A stretch of 64,000 nucleotides of DNA, taken from contig OZ038400.1 in NCBI GenBank assembly GCA_964036045.1, positions 9,883,976 to 9,947,975 on the forward strand, in the 5' to 3' direction. A program made the translations under genes and the position numbers. Source of the stretch: Eutreptiella sp. 'Long Island Sound 2002'. Taxonomy: Eukaryota; Euglenozoa; Euglenophyceae; Eutreptiales; Eutreptiaceae. This document shows positions 29,680 to 44,224 of this stretch, one piece after another (the stretch's first letter is position 1; each line of letters opens with the position of its first letter). Below the pieces are notes generated by a model, which worked only from the letters and a program-made list of their open reading frames with translations, was not told the DNA's origin and ran no database searches.

Positions 29680-32600
29680 TGTTTTGCCATTTTCTCCGTT
29701 TTTTTTTCTCGGCACAGGGGTGCACCCACACCCACCACCGACCACGTATTGGGGCCAAACCAACCTCAAATATGATTTTTGGGGGTTAGGGACAACATGG
29801 CCCCACCAACCGCCCAAAAATGCAGGGTGGCTTGCCCCCTGGGCAACGGCAAAGGGCCGCACCCCTTGGGACGGGGCTTCGCCGCTTGCCCAAGGGGGGC
29901 CCCCTCCGGTCGCATTGAGCACGTCGTAAAAAAGGGGTAAACGTCGCCAGTTTTGGGATATTTGGGGCGCAAGTTGCAAGGAATAAAGGGATTGGAGAGA
30001 AATTCCACCATAGCTGGTCCGGGAGAGTCCGATGCGTGGGAGCACCTGCGCGCCAAAGTGATCATACTGGCGTGTTGGACTTTTTCAGTCACCAAAACAT
30101 GCAAACTGGCAGAAACAATCATCGTAAACGTGTTCTGCCACTTCTCACGATCGTTTTGAGTATATGTGAGGCCGTTTTTTGGGCTGTTTAGCATCATTTA
30201 TGAGATGAATACAGAAAACTCCTTAGTTTGGGTGATTTTGATGTTGGCATCGCCGGAAAAAAATATTTTTCGGGGGGGGGTCCAAAAAATGCGAAAATTT
30301 CTTTTTCGCATTTTTGGGTACTATTTGATGTGGACTTTGCAATGAAAGCAAAAAAAAAGGGGGTGCGCATACCGGTTTGGAGATATGGGCCTTGCAAAAA
30401 TTCGGTCCAAGAGGGTTGGAAACTTTGTTTTGCCATTTTCTCCGTTTTTTTTTCTCGGCACAGGGGTGCACCCACACCCACCACCGACCACGTATTGGGG
30501 CCAAACCAACCTCAAATATGATTTTTGGGGGTTAGGGACAACATGGCCCCACCAACCGCCCAAAAATGCAGGGTGGCTTGCCCCCTGGGCAACGGCAAAG
30601 GGCCGCACCCCTTGGGACGGGGCTTTGCCGCTTGCCCAAGGGGGGCCCCCTCCGGTCGCATTGAGCACGTCGTAAAAAAGGGGTAAACGCCGCCAGTTTT
30701 GGGATATTTGGGGCGCAAGTTGCAAGGAATAAAGGGATTGGAGAGAAATTCCACCATAGCTGGTCCGGGAGAGTCCGATGCGTGGGAGCACCTGCGCGCC
30801 AAAGTGATCGTACTGGCGTGTTGGACTTTTTCAGTCACCAAAACATGCAAACTGGCAGAAACAATAATCGTAAACGTGTTCTGCCACTTCTCACGATCTT
30901 TTTGAGTATATGTGAGGCCGTTTTTTGGGCTGTTTAGCATCATTTCTGAGATGAATACAGAAAACTCCTTATTTTGGGTGATTTTGATGTTGGCATGGCC
31001 GGAAAAAAATTTTTTCGGGGGGGGGTCCAAAAAATGGGACATTTTTTTTCGCATTTTTGGGTACTATTTGATGTGGACTTTGCAATGAAAGCAAAAAAAA
31101 GGGGGGTGCGCATACCAGTTTGGAGATATGGGCCTTGCAAAAATTCGGTCCAAGAGGGTTGGAAACTTTGTTTTGCAATTTCCTCCGTTTTTTTTCCTCG
31201 GCACAGGGGTGCACCCATACCCACCACCGACCACGTATTGGTGCCAAACCAACCTCAAATATGATTTTCGGGGGTTAGGGACAACATGGCCCCACCAACC
31301 GCCCAAAAATGCAGGGTGGCTTGCCCCCTGGGCAACGGCAAAGGGCCGCACCCCTTGGGACGGGGCTTTGCCGCTTGCCCAAGGGGGCCCCCCTCCGGTC
31401 GCATTGAGCACGTCGTATAGGGGGGTAAACGCCACCAGTTTTGAGATATTTGGGGCGCGAGTTGCAAGGAATAAAGGGATTGGAGAGAAATTCCACCATA
31501 GCTGGTCCGGGAGAGTCCGATGCGTGGGAGCACCTGGGCGCCAAAGTGATCGTACTGGCGTGTTGGACTTCTTTAGTCACCAAAACATGCAAACTAGCGG
31601 GAACAACCATCGTAAACGTGTTACGCCACTTCTCACGATCGTTTTGAGTATATGTGAGCCTGTTTTTTGGGCCGTTTAGCATCATTTATGAGATGAATAC
31701 ATAAAACTCCTGAGTTTGGGTGATTTTGATGATGGCATGGCCGGAAAAAAAATTTTTTCGGGGGGGGGGGTCAAAAAATTTTTTTTCGCACTTTTGGGTA
31801 CTATTCGATGTGGACTTCGCAATGAAAGCAAAAAAAACGGGGGTGCGCATACCAGTTTGGAGATATGGGCCTTGCAAAAATTCGGTCCAAGAGGGTTGGA
31901 AACTTTGTTTTGCCATTCCCCCCCCCCCTTTTTTTTCTCGGCACAGGGGTGCACCGACACCCACCACCGACCACGTATTGGTGCCAAACCAACCTCAAAT
32001 ATGATTTTTGGGGGTTAGGGACAACATGGCCCCACCAACCGCCCAAAAATGCAGGGTGGCTTGCCCCCTGGGCAACGGCAAAGGGCCGCACCCCTTGGGA
32101 CGGGGCCTCGCCGCTTGCCCAAGGGGGCCCCCCTCCGGCCGCATTGAGCACGTCGTAAAAAAGGGGTAAATGCCACCAGTTTTGAGATATTTGGGGCGCA
32201 AGTTGCAAGGAACAAAGGGATTGGAGAGAAATTCCACCATAGCTGGTCCGGGAGAGTCCGATGCGTTGGAGCACCTGGGCGCCAAAGTGATCGTACTGGC
32301 TTGTTGGACTTCTTTAGTCACCAAAACATGCAAACTAGCGGGAACAATCATCGTAAACGTGTTACGCCACGTCTCACGATCGTTTTGAGTATATGTGAGC
32401 CTGTTTTTTGGGCCGTTTAGCATCATTTATGAGATGAATACAGAAAACTCCTGAGTTTGGGTGATTTTGATGATGGCATGGCCGGAAAAAAAAATTTTTC
32501 GGGGGGAGGGGGTCAAAAAATTTTTTTTCGCACTTTTGGGTACTATTCGATGTGGACTTCGCAATGAAAGCAAAAAAAACGGGGGTGCGCATACCAGTTT

Positions 32601-35600
32601 GGAGATATGGGCCTTGCAAAAATTCGGTCCAAGAGGGTTGGAAACTTTGTTTTGCCGTTTTCTCCGTTTTTTTTTTCTCGGCACAGGGGTGCACCCACAC
32701 CCACCACCGACCACGTATTGGTGCCAAACCAACCTCAAATATGATTTTTGGGGGTTAGGGACAACATGGCCCCACCAACCGCCCAAAAATGCAGGGTGGC
32801 TTGCCCCCTGGGCAACGGCAAAGGGCCGCACCCCTTGGGACGGGGCTTCGCCGCTTGCCCAAGGGGGCCCCCCTCCGGTCGCATTGAGCACGTCGTATAG
32901 GGGGGTAAACGCCGCCAGTTTTGAGATATTTGGGGCGCGAGTTGCAAGGAATAAAGGGATTGGAGAGAAATTCCACCATAGCTGGTCCGGGAGAGTCCGA
33001 TGCGTGGGAGCACCTGGGCGCCAAAGTGATCGTACTGGCGTGTTGGACTTTTTCAGTCACCAAAACATGCAAACTAGCGGAAACAATCATCGTAAACGTG
33101 TTACGCCACTTCTCACGATCGTTTTGAGTATATGTGAGCCTGTTTTTCGGGCCGTTTAGCATCATTTATGAGATGAATACAGAAAACTCCTGAGTTTGGG
33201 TGATTTTGATGATGGCATGGCCAGAAAAAAATTTTTTTTTGGGGGGGGGGTCAAAAAAAATTTTTTCGCACTTTTGGGTACTATTCGATGTGGACTTCGC
33301 AATGAAAGCAAAAAAAACGGGGGTGCGCATACCAGTTTGGAGATATGGGCCTTGCAAAAATTCGGTCCAAGAGGGTTGGAAACTTTGTTTTGCCGTTTTC
33401 TCCGTTTTTTTCTTCTCGGCACAGGGGTGCACCCACACCCACCACCGACCACGTATTGGTGCCAAACCAACCTCAAATATGATTTTTGGGGGTTAGGGAC
33501 AACATGGCCCCACCAACCGCCCAAAAATGCAGGGTGGCTTGCCCCCTGGGCAACGGCAAAGGGCTGCACCCCTTGGGACGGGGCTTCGCCGCTTGCCCAA
33601 GGGGGCCCCCCTCCGGTCGCATTGAGCACGTCGTATAGGGGGGTAAACGCCGCCAGTTTTGAGATATTTGGGGCGCGAGTTGCAAGGAATAAAGGGATTG
33701 GAGAGAAATTCCACCATAGCTGGTCCGGGAGAGTCCGATGCGTGGGAGCACCTGGGCGCCAAAGTGATCGTACTGGCGTGTTGGACTTTTTCAGTCACCA
33801 AAACATGCAAACTAGCGGAAACAATCATCGTAAACGTGTTACGCCACTTCTCACGATCGTTTTGAGTATATGTGAGCCTGTTTTTCGGGCCGTTTAGCAT
33901 CATTTATGAGATGAATACAGAAAACTCCTGAGTTTGGGTGATTTTGATGATGGCATGGCCAGAAAAAAATTTTTTTTTGGGGGGGGGGTCAAAAAAAGTT
34001 TTTTCGCACTTTTGGGTACTATTCGATGTGGACTTCGCAATGAAAGCAAAAAAAACGGGGGTGCGCATACCAGTTTGGAGATATGGGCCTTGCAAAAATT
34101 CGGTCCAAGAGGGTTGGAAACTTTGTTTTGCCGTTTTCTCCGTTTTTTTCTTCTCGGCACAGGGGTGCACCCACACCCACCACCGACCACGTATTGGTGC
34201 CAAACCAACCTCAAATATGATTTTTGGGGGTTAGGGACAACATGGCCCCACCAACCGCCCAAAAATGCAGGGTGGCTTGCCCCCTGGGCAACGGCAAAGG
34301 GCCGCACCCCTTGGGACGGGGCTTCGCCGCGCCGCTTGCCCAAGGGGGCCCCCCTCCGGTCGCATTGAGCACGTCGTATAGGGGGGTAAACGCCACCAGT
34401 TTTGAGATATTTGGGGCGCGAGTTGCAAGGAATAAAGGGATTGGAGAGAAATTCCACCATAGCTGGTCCGGGAGAGTCCGATGCGTGGGAGCACCTGGGC
34501 GCCAAAGTGATCGTACTGGCTTGTTGGACTTTTTTAGTCACCAAAACATGCAAACTAGCGGAAACAATCATCGTAAACGTGTTACGCCACTTCTCACAAT
34601 CGTTTTGAGTATATGTGAGCCTGTTTTTTGGGCCGTTTAGCATCATTTATGAGATGAATACAGAAAACTCCTGAGTTTGGGTGATTTTGATGATGGCATG
34701 GCCGGAAAAAAAATTTTTTCGGGGGGGGGTCAAAAAATTTTTTTTCGCATTTTTGGGTACTATTCGATGTGGACTTCGCAATGAAAGCAAAAAAAAAGGG
34801 GGTGCGCATACCAGTTTGGAGATATGGGCCTTGCAAAAATTCGGTCCAAGAGGGTTGGAAACTTTGTTTTGCCGTTTTCTCCGTTTTTTTTTTCTCGGCA
34901 CAGGGCTGCACCCACACCCACCACCGACCACGTATTGGTGCCAAACCAACCTCAAATATGATTTTTGGGGGTTAGGGACAACATGGCCCCACCAACCGCC
35001 CAAAAATGCAGGGTGGCTTGCCCCCTGGGCAACGGCAAAGGGCCGCACCCCTTGGGACGGGCCTTCGCCGCTTGCCCAAGGGGGCCCCCCTCCGGTCGCA
35101 TTGAGCACGTCGTATAGGGGGGTAAACGCCACCAGTTTTGAGATATTTGGGGCGCGAGTTGCAAGGAATAAAGGGATTGGAGAGAAATTCCACCATAGCT
35201 GGTCCGGGAGAGTCCGATGCGTGGGAGCACCTGGGCGCCAAAGTGATCGTACTGGCTTGTTGGACTTTTTTAGTCACCAAAACATGCAAACTAGCGGAAA
35301 CAATCATCGTAAACGTGTTACGCCACTTCTCACAATCGTTTTGAGTATATGTGAGCCTGTTTTTTGGGCCGTTTAGCATCATTTATGAGATGAATACAGA
35401 AAACTCCTGAGTTTGGGTGATTTTGATGATGGCATGGCCGGAAAAAAAATGTTTTCGGGGGGGGGTCAAAAAAAAATTTTTCGCATTTTTGGGTACTATT
35501 CGATGTGGACTTCGCAATGAAAGCAAAAAAAAAGGGGGTGCGCATACCAGTTTGGAGATATGGGCCTTGCAAAAATTCGGTCCAAGAGGGTTGGAAACTT

Positions 35601-38600
35601 TGTTTTGCCGTTTTCTCCGTTTTTTTTTTCTCGGCACAGGGCTGCACCCACACCCACCACCGACCACGTATTGGTGCCAAACCAACCTCAAATATGATTT
35701 TTGGGGGTTAGGGACAACATGGCCCCACCAACCGCCCAAAAATGCAGGGTGGCTTGCCCCCTGGGCAACGGCAAAGGGCCGCACCCCTTGGGACGGGCCT
35801 TCGCCGCTTGCCCAAGGGGGCCCCCCTCCGGTCGCATTGAGCACGTCGTATAGGGGGGTAAACGCCACCAGTTTTGAGATATTTGGGGCGCGAGTTGCAA
35901 GGAATAAAGGGATTGGAGAGAAATTCCACCATAGCTGGTCCGGGAGAGTCCGATGCGTGGGAGCACCTGGGCGCCAAAGTGATCGTACTGGCTTGTTGGA
36001 CCTTTTCAGTCACCAAAACATGCAAACTAGCGGAAACAATCATCGTAAACGTGTTACGCCACTTCTCACAATCGTTTTGAGTATATGTGAGCCTGTTTTT
36101 TGGGCCGTTTAGCATCATTTATGAGATGAATACAGAAAACTCCTGAGTTTGGGTGATTTTGATGATGGCATGGCCGGAAAAAATTTCTTTTCGGGGGGGG
36201 GGTAAAAAAAATTTTTCGCATTTTTGGGTACTATTCGATGTGGACTTCGCAATGAAAGCAAAAAAACGGGGGTGCGCATACCAGTTTGGAGATATGGGCC
36301 TTGCAAAAATTCGGTCCAAGAGGGTTGGAAACTTTGTTTTGCCGTTTTCTCCGTTTTTTTTTTCTCGGCACAGGGGTGCACCCACACCCACCACCGACCA
36401 CGTATTGGTGCCAAACCAACCTCAAATATGATTTTTGGGGGTTAGGGACAACATGGCCCCACCAACCGCCCAAAAATACAGGGTGGCTTGCCCCCTGGGC
36501 AACGGCAAAGGGCCGCACCCCTTGGGACGGGCCTTCGCCGCTTGCCCAAGGGGGCCCCCCTCCGGTCGCATTGAGCACGTCGTATAGGGGGGTAAACGCC
36601 ACCAGTTTTGAGATATTTGGGGCGCGAGTTGCAAGGAATAAAGGGATTGGAGAGAAATTCCACCATAGCTGGTCCGGGAGAGTCCGATGCGTGGGAGCAC
36701 CTGGGCGCCAAAGTGATCGTACTGGCTTGTTGGACTTTTTTAGTCACCAAAACATGCAAACTAGCAGAAACAATCATCGTAAACGCGTTACGCCACTTCT
36801 CACGATCGTTTTGAGTATATGTGAGCCTGTTTTTTGGGCCGTTTAGCATCATTTATGAGATGAATACAGAAAACTCCCGAGTTTGGGTGATTTTGATGAT
36901 GGCATGGCCGGAAAAAAAAATTTTTCGGGGGGGGGGGGGTCAAAAAATTTTTTTCGCACTTTTTGGTACTATTCGATGTGGACTTCGCAATGAAAGCAAA
37001 AAAAACGGGGGTGCGCATACCAGTTTGGAGATATGGGCCTTGCAAAAATTCGGTCCAAGAGGGTTGGAAACTTTGTTTTGCCGTTTTCTCCGTTTTTTTC
37101 TTCTCGGCACAGGGGTGCACCCACACCCACCACCGACCACGTATTGGTGCCAAACCAACCTCAAATATGATTTTTGGGGGTTAGGGACAACATGGCCCCA
37201 CCAACCGCCCAAAAATGCAGGGTGGCTTGCCCCCTGGGCAACGGCAAAGGGCCGCACCCCTTGGGACGGGGCTTCGCCGCGCCGCTTGCCCAAGGGGGCC
37301 CCCCTCCGGTCGCATTGAGCACGTCGTATAGGGGGGTAAACGCCACCAGTTTTGAGATATTCGGGGCGCGAGTTGCAAGGAATAAAGGGATTGGAGAGAA
37401 ATTCCACCATAGCTGGTCCGGGAGAGTCCGATGCGTGGGAGCACCTGGGCGCCAAAGTGATCGTACTGGCTTGTTGGACTTTTTTAGTCACCAAAACATG
37501 CAAACTAGCGGAAACAATCATCGTAAACGTGTTACGCCACTTCTCACAATCGTTTTGAGTATATGTGAGCCTGTTTTTTGGGCCGTTTAGCATCATTTAT
37601 GAGATGAAAACAGAAAACTCCTGAGTTTGGGTGATTTTGATGATGGCATGGCCGGAAAAAAAATTTTTCGGGGGGGGGGGGTCAAAAGAATTTTTTTCGC
37701 ATTTTTGGGTACTATTCGATGCGGACTTCGCAATGAAAGCAAAAAAAACGGGGGTGCGCATACCAGTTTGGAGATATGGGCCTTGCAAAAATTCGGTCCA
37801 AGAGGGTTGGAAACTTTGTTTTGCCGTTTTCTCCGTTTTTTTTTTCTCGGCACAGGGGTGCACCCACACCCACCACCGACCACGTATTGGTGCCAAACCA
37901 ACCTCAAATATGATTTTTGGGGGTTAGGGACAACATGGCCCCACCAACCGCCCAAAAATGCAGGGTGGCTTGCCCCCTGGGCAACGGCAAAGGGCCGCAC
38001 CCCTTGGGACGGGCCTTCGCCGCTTGCCCAAGGGGGCCCCCCTCCGGTCGCATTGAGCACGTCGTATAGGGGGGTAAACGCCACCAGTTTTGAGATATTT
38101 GGGGCGCGAGTTGCAAGGAATAAAGGGATTGGAGAGAAATTCCACCATAGCTGGTCCGGGAGAGTCTGATGCGTGGGAGCACCTGGGCGCCAAAGTGATC
38201 GTACTGGCTTGTTGGACTTTTTTAGTCACCAAAACATGCAAACTAGCGGAAACAATCATCGTAAACGTGTTACGCCACTTCTCACGATCGTTTTGAGTAT
38301 ATGTGAGCCTGTTTTTTGGGCCGTTTAGCATCATTTATGAGATGAATACAGAAACCTCCTGAGTTTGGGTGATTTTGATGATGGCATGGCCGGAAAAAAA
38401 GTTTTTTCGGGGGGGGGGGGTCAAAAAAATTTTTTTCGCATTTTTGGGTACTATTCGATGTGGACTTCGCAACGAAAGCAAAAAAAACGGGGGTGCGCAT
38501 ACCAGTTTGGAGATATGGGCCTTGCAAAAATTCGGTCCAAGAGGGTTGGAAACTTTGTTTTGCCGTTTTCTCCGTTTTTTTCTTCTCGGCACAGGGGTGC

Positions 38601-39796
38601 ACCCACACCCACCACCGACCACGTATTGGTGCCAAACCAACCTCAAATATGATTTTTGGGGGTTAGGGACAACATGGCCCCACCAACCGCCCAAAAATGC
38701 AGGGTGGCTTGCCCCCTGGGCAACGGCAAAGGGCCGCACCCCTTGGGACGGGGCTTGCCCAAGGGGGCCCCCCTCCGGTCGCATTGAGCACGTCGTATAG
38801 GGGGGTAAATGCCACCAGTTTTGAGATATTTGGGGCGCGAGTTGCAAGGAATAAAGGGATTGGAGAGAAATTCCACCATAGCTGGTCCGGGAGAGTCCGA
38901 TGCGTGGGAGCACCTGGGCGCCAAAGTGATCGTACTGGCTTGTTGGACTTTTTTAGTCACCAAAACATGCAAACTAGCGGAAACAATCATCGTAAACGTG
39001 TTACGCCACTTCTCACGATCGTTTTGAGTATATGTGAGCCTGTTTTTTGGGCCGTTCAGCATCATTTATGAGATGAATACAGAAAACTTCTGAGTTTGGG
39101 TGATTTTGATGATGGCATGGCCGGAAAAAATTTTTTTCGGGGGGGGGTCCAAAAAATTCTTTTTTCGCATTTTTGGGTACTATTCGATGTGGACTTCGCA
39201 ATGAAAGCAAAAAAAACGGGGGTGCGCATACCAGTTTGGAGATATGGGCCCTGCAAAAATTCGGTCCAAGAGGGTTGGAAACTTTGTTTTGCCGTTTTCT
39301 CCGTTTTTTTCTTCTCGGCACAGGGGTGCACCCACACCCACCACCGACCACGTATTGGTGCCAAACCAACCTCAAATATGATTTTTGGGGGTTAGGGACA
39401 ACATGGCCCCACCAACCGCCCAAAAATGCAGGGTGGCTTGCCCCCTGGGCAACGGCAAAGGGCCGCACCCCTTGGGACGGGGCTTCGCCGCTTGCCCAAG
39501 GGGGCCCCCCTCCGGTCGCATTGAGCACGTCCTATAGGGGGGTAAACGCCACCAGTTTTGAGATATTTGGGGCGCGAGTTGCAAGGAATAAAGGGATTGG
39601 AGAGAAATTCCACCATAGCTGGTCCGGGAGAGTCCGATGCGTGGGAGCACCTGGGCGCCAAAGTGATCGTACTGGCTTGTTGGACTTTTTTACTCACCAA
39701 AACATGCAAACTAGCGGAAACAATCATCGTAAACGTGTTACACCACTTCTCACGATCGTTTTGAGTATATGTGAGCCTGTTTTTTGGGCCGTTTAG
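29680..39796. repeat. Tandem satellite array, part A2 (subfamily I to II transition)
   Basis: The conserved point recurs at 29953, 30699, 31441, 32182, 32921, 33659, 34402, 35138, 35874, 36608, 37352, 38090, 38821 and 39558. The first monomers are about 745 bp (subfamily I); from about 31410 nearly all are 731-744 bp and carry CGTCGTATAGGGGGG (subfamily II; the unit at 32182 keeps the subfamily I form). Most subfamily II units have lost the left arm of the AAAAATGCG / CGCATTTTT palindrome. Units at 34402 and 37352 share a short GCCGC duplication. The array is cut at GTTTAG by element 2. Confidence 0.95.
39793..39796. repeat. Target-site duplication, left copy (TTAG)
   Basis: The uninterrupted monomer reads GTTTAGCATC. 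Here GTTTAG precedes the LTR, and TTAGCATC follows the other LTR at 56977, so TTAG is present on both sides. Confidence 0.9.
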
Positions 39797-41388
39797 TGAC
39801 GCGTTCCCGTGGGGGGCCGGCCACGGGACGCTGCGGTGACACGCACAGGTGAGCAGGCAGGCAAGGCACTACGCTCACAAGGGCATCAATACGCCTGTGT
39901 CATGTGACAAAGCGTTTCAGAATCCTTGCCACTCTGCAAAGAGGGAACGAAAGTATGTACAGCAACACATCAGGATATGTACACATGGGGTTAAGACTGG
40001 ACTGGGGTAAGGGCATCACAGGACCATAGACACTCAGTCCCAACTCATATCCCAATCCCAGGTCCGACCCTCTCAGTGGCTGATGGGGGCGGGGGCTCAA
40101 ACACAACCCATGCCCTGCTCATTCCGGACCCCGAAACCCTGCCAATAGGGGGGGTGTCCCGCCCAGCCACACGCGAGTTCCTGGGAACCAAGGGGCTCCA
40201 AGGCCAACGGACAGTGGCTCCCCATGCTCCCTTAATGGCAGGTCCCAACTCTACTCTGAGCCAGAAATATGGCCCCGCCATTATCCCTCAGGAGTTGGTA
40301 GCTGAAAATGGGCTGTTTCAGCCCAAACTGAAATTAGCTTGAAAAACTCCAAAATTGACCCCTCGTCCGGACCCGCCAGAGGTAGGGACGAGGCAACTGA
40401 CCCTATGCCCTTCGAGTACGAACTCCTTGGAGCCCTCACCCAACCTGGTTCCCTCTGAGGTCCCGGCATCAGGGCAACACGGATGAGTCAAGAGGGGTCA
40501 TGATGCCAAAATCACCAAAATTGGCGTCATTCCCACGCGTGGCTCGCCCGGCCAAGGTAAGGCCAATGGCTCACAGGGTAGGAGGCAGGACCTAGGACTT
40601 ATATCTGAGTGTACAACTTGGATCTAGGTCCGGGCTACCTATGGGCTTAGAGAAATGGGGCCGCCAATTGACCACACGGAAGGGGGAAATTGAGGTCCCA
40701 AAATTGGGTCATTTTGGCTGCTTGAAATGAGCCAAAATTCAGTGTTCTCCCAATAGTATATCTCCACGCCGGCTTGGAGATCGGATCCGGCATTCCATAC
40801 GTGATCCACCGGGAGTCCAACAGAGACTCCCATGCCCTTGGCTCTCAAAGATCTCCATGCCACTCGGCGTGGTGACGATCCCAATTGGGTCCACAAATGC
40901 AAAAATGGCAAAATTGCCCATACTCAATATGGCCTAGCGCCTTAACGAAGGCGGCTCCGCTTCGCCCACGTGGTGTGTGGACCATGGGGACCATTGCCCA
41001 TAACACCCATGTCATATATGGTCCATTGGTCCATGCGTCCGGTGTGCACGAAGGTTAGAACATGGGATACGGCGGGCAGCAAAAGTGGAAAAATGCTCAA
41101 AATGGCCAAAAATGCGCACACTCATGGTTGGGGCAAATGAGGCACATGCCCGACTCGGACCGGAGTGTGCCATAGGATTGGTATCAAGTCATATTGGTCC
41201 AACATATCTTTTGGGCGTCGCCCAACTCCTCCGATATTGGGAATGGCAGGGTCGCCAAGTAAGCCCATGATTTGGGATAGTCCCAAATCGCCAACATGGC
41301 GGCCACGGTATGCCAAGCCTAAGAGGAGTTATTCGCCGGGTCCAAGATATGTTGGGCACCGAAGTATGTACCCTCATATCATACTTGG

Positions 41389-41446
41389 GTCATGATGTCA
41401 ATTGGGCGCCACGTTGAGATATACGGTCGCCACTTGACATCATGCC
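41389..41446. repeat. LTR inverted repeat (3' LTR, element 2)
   Basis: Counterpart of 1858-1915. The right arm ends ATGCC instead of ATGAC, so 12 of 13 positions pair. Confidence 0.75.
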
Positions 41447-42313
41447 GAGCCAAAAATGGCAAAATTTGCACAAAGACACACAAAAGTGCATTGAAAGGTG
41501 CACAATTATATTATAATATCTTTGGCTTGGATCGTGCAATCAACTAATCCTTGACTTGACACCAATGACCTTTGATCCCACTTATGTGCTCCACTTGGGG
41601 CGCCATGAAAGGTTACGAGCGCTACTTCCCAAGTGGGCACATGAAAATATGGAAAATTGTAAAACACACACCTTGCTCCCCACGCATCGCTTCGGGATCA
41701 CCACACAAGCTTCCCTTCACGAAGGTTAGGCTTGCAATTGACCGTAGGGAGTATGGAGAAGAGGCTTGCACAATATGAGGTCCATTGGCGGGCTTGGCTT
41801 GGAGTAATGGACCCGCCAAATGGGCACACAACACAACACATGGCACATACCACATATTGCCCAAAAATGTAGCTCCCACCACGATATGTCATGCCCCTCC
41901 AAGGGCATATCTTTGTGTCAATCGCTCATAGGAAGTCAAGGAGAGTTCCTATGCAACACCAACACTTGCGCGCTACACTCGAAAGTTATCTTAACGCACG
42001 CAATATCATGGCCAATGAGTTGTAACGCAAACTCTACCCTCTTGACCATGATCCATTACACTAGCGCGCACGTGTGGAGACGCAAGGCATATAATGCTTC
42101 CTAAATTACGTCGGGAGTATTGTGAATACATCCCACGTTTTTTTATCGTCAATACTCGCAAGCAACACGAGATATGACCTTCACATGTGGCCTCACGAAT
42201 CAACTTTGTTTTGCCCATATCTTTAAGACAAATGGAGGGCAGGATAAAAGGGAAGTTGATTCGTGTATACGGAAGCACGTAGGTCCACTCGAAAGAGGTC
42301 AAATCAAGTGCGG

Positions 42314-42347
42314 GGATGTCGAAGTCGAAAATCCGATTTCGACATCC
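42314..42347. repeat. LTR inverted repeat, 10-bp arms (3' LTR, element 2)
   Basis: Counterpart of 2794-2827, arms unchanged. Confidence 0.8.
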
Positions 42348-42731
42348 TGAAAAATTCGCATTAAGGTTGCGAGTATTAATTATGAAAATTGCGGAAGCAT
42401 CCATGCAGTTCCTGGCGACTTTGGAGCCTTCGTGACGGATAGCGTTAAAATTTCCATTATAAACAGTTAAACTGGCGGTTACGGTAAAGTCGCGAACCAA
42501 CCGCCAGCAGTCAAAACAGTGAGTATCGGAACGGAAGCATAAAAATTGACGGAAACAATATGAAAATAAAACCCTGTTGATTCCTGATATTCTGATACAC
42601 AAATCTCCGCTGGCGGTGCATCGGTTGCCGATGCGGGGCTTCACGGCACGGAACACGCCGTGCATGGGGTTAGTGGACCGGAGACCGGTTGTATGCCGTA
42701 ACCTGGCTATGGGGTTCTGGGTACCGCTTCA

Positions 42732-42742
42732 CCCCCCTCCTT
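42732..42742 (-). promoter_or_regulatory. Polypurine tract of element 2
   Basis: AAGGAGGGGGG in element sense, abutting the 3' LTR, identical to element 1. Confidence 0.85.
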
Positions 42743-44224
42743 AGAGCAAACCCTGGGGGGGGCGCGATAACACCCAAGCATGGCAGCGGGTACCCAGGAC
42801 CACTTCCTGAAAGGGGGGGGGGTGTCACATCCTCACCTCAGTAAGTCACAGTAAGATAGGTATCCCACAGTGGGATAGGTAGATGCTGTATAAGCTCGTA
42901 GCACATGTATAGTATCAAGTATCAAGTCCCGGGTCCTGGCGGCGATTGTTCGGCATCCAAAGGACCCGTTAACCCATACCAGGCGCACCGGGTGCCGGCT
43001 GCTACGGTCACCACCACAGTGGCAGTGGCATACACGGCCAACATAGGCCTCACACGACGGCCGAGGTGGCCCCACAAGTCGAGAGCGACCACAAAGATCC
43101 ATCAGGCTACCCCAAGCTTCCCAAGGCCCGCCGACTGGGGAGAGTCCCCACGGGTCCTTCCTCGGGCGCACCATGTCCATATCCATACGACGCGAGTCCA
43201 GAGTGCCATAGTCGAACTCCTTACGAACCCCAAATCGTAAGGGAACTCCTCCTGAAGGGATCGGGCATCAAGGCCGTCTTTTTCCTCGCCCTACTGCCAC
43301 GAAGGCCATACATGAGGGAGTCCTCATGCAGTGTGGGCGGAGGCGTCGACTCCTCAAACCACCAGTTTCCCAGGCAGACTGACCTAGGTCAGGAGCACCG
43401 GAGGCCGCCATCCGAATGCAAGTGCGTCTGCAAATCGGTAGGCTCACACTGGGACTGACAGTGGCGGACCGCTGGGAGTGTAGTCAGGCAACTGGGCTTC
43501 CCGCCTGGCGCCATCAGGATCTCCACACATCACAGCGAATAGGGCAACACGGTATCACGGGCACTCAAACAGTAGAATCTGTAATCAAGTACTGGTCCAG
43601 GCTGGACCAGGCTGTAAGGATATGTACACGGCGACTCAAGGCGCCTCTGTATCCCGATTCGTGGTGAAAAACAGTCCATCCCTCAGCGATGGGCTGATGA
43701 CACTTAACATACAGATGCACATATCCTGGAGGGCAGAAAAACAAGCAACAAATTGGGTAAATAGGCGTGTAAACACACTCAGAACAGAGTGCCAAACCAC
43801 GCCACGGTCAGGATAAGGCAAATGCAGGAGGATGGACAGGATAACGCCTGAGTTCAGGCATATATAGTCTCGAGACACACGTCGACTGGTCTGGATTCCG
43901 CAAATGCCATGGAACCAGACCACACACCAAAAAAATCGCAATGCCGATGACAGCGGCATCCGTTGCGCAACGTCGTATGGGCTTCAAGGCCCCAAGAGCT
44001 CAGAAAGATGAAGGTCAGTCGCCCTACCTGGTTTCCCAAGGATTCAGCAGGGGGGGGGAGTGACGAGTAGAAGAAGAAGAGAGGGGCCATCCTCCTCTGG
44101 ATTCAGCAGGGGGGGGTATATGGCCACTCTGTCACCGAAGGATGGAAGAGAGCAAGCAAGTAAGGGACGATTCGTCGGCCTCACAAGCGCTCACAACACA
44201 TCAGGGGAGAGCCCAGGGCGCTGA
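42743..44224 (-). other. 3' untranslated region of element 2 (no gene seen)
   Basis: Close counterpart of 3223-4707, with the same G runs and the duplicated GGATTCAGCAG motif near 44040 and 44098. I see no supported gene. Confidence 0.7.

Larger units (their letters stand above)
39797..42731 (-). repeat. 3' LTR of element 2
   Basis: Begins TGACGCGTT directly after satellite GTTTAG and ends CGCTTCA before the polypurine tract. It lacks 11 bp near 41550 that the other LTRs keep. The self-primer motif lies at 39909-39919. Confidence 0.95.

Noticed and set aside
17408-39796. Repeated open frames of 140-250 residues on both strands of the satellite
   Set aside because: They recur with every monomer on both strands, the monomer length is mostly not a multiple of three, indels in the homopolymer zone shift frames freely, and no domain is visible. 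Low stop density explains them.
42006-42665. 219-codon ATG-started frame in the LTRs of element 2 (also 56251-56910)
   Set aside because: Both LTRs of element 1 carry a TAA in this frame, there is no domain, and it would lie in U3 upstream of the proposed start.
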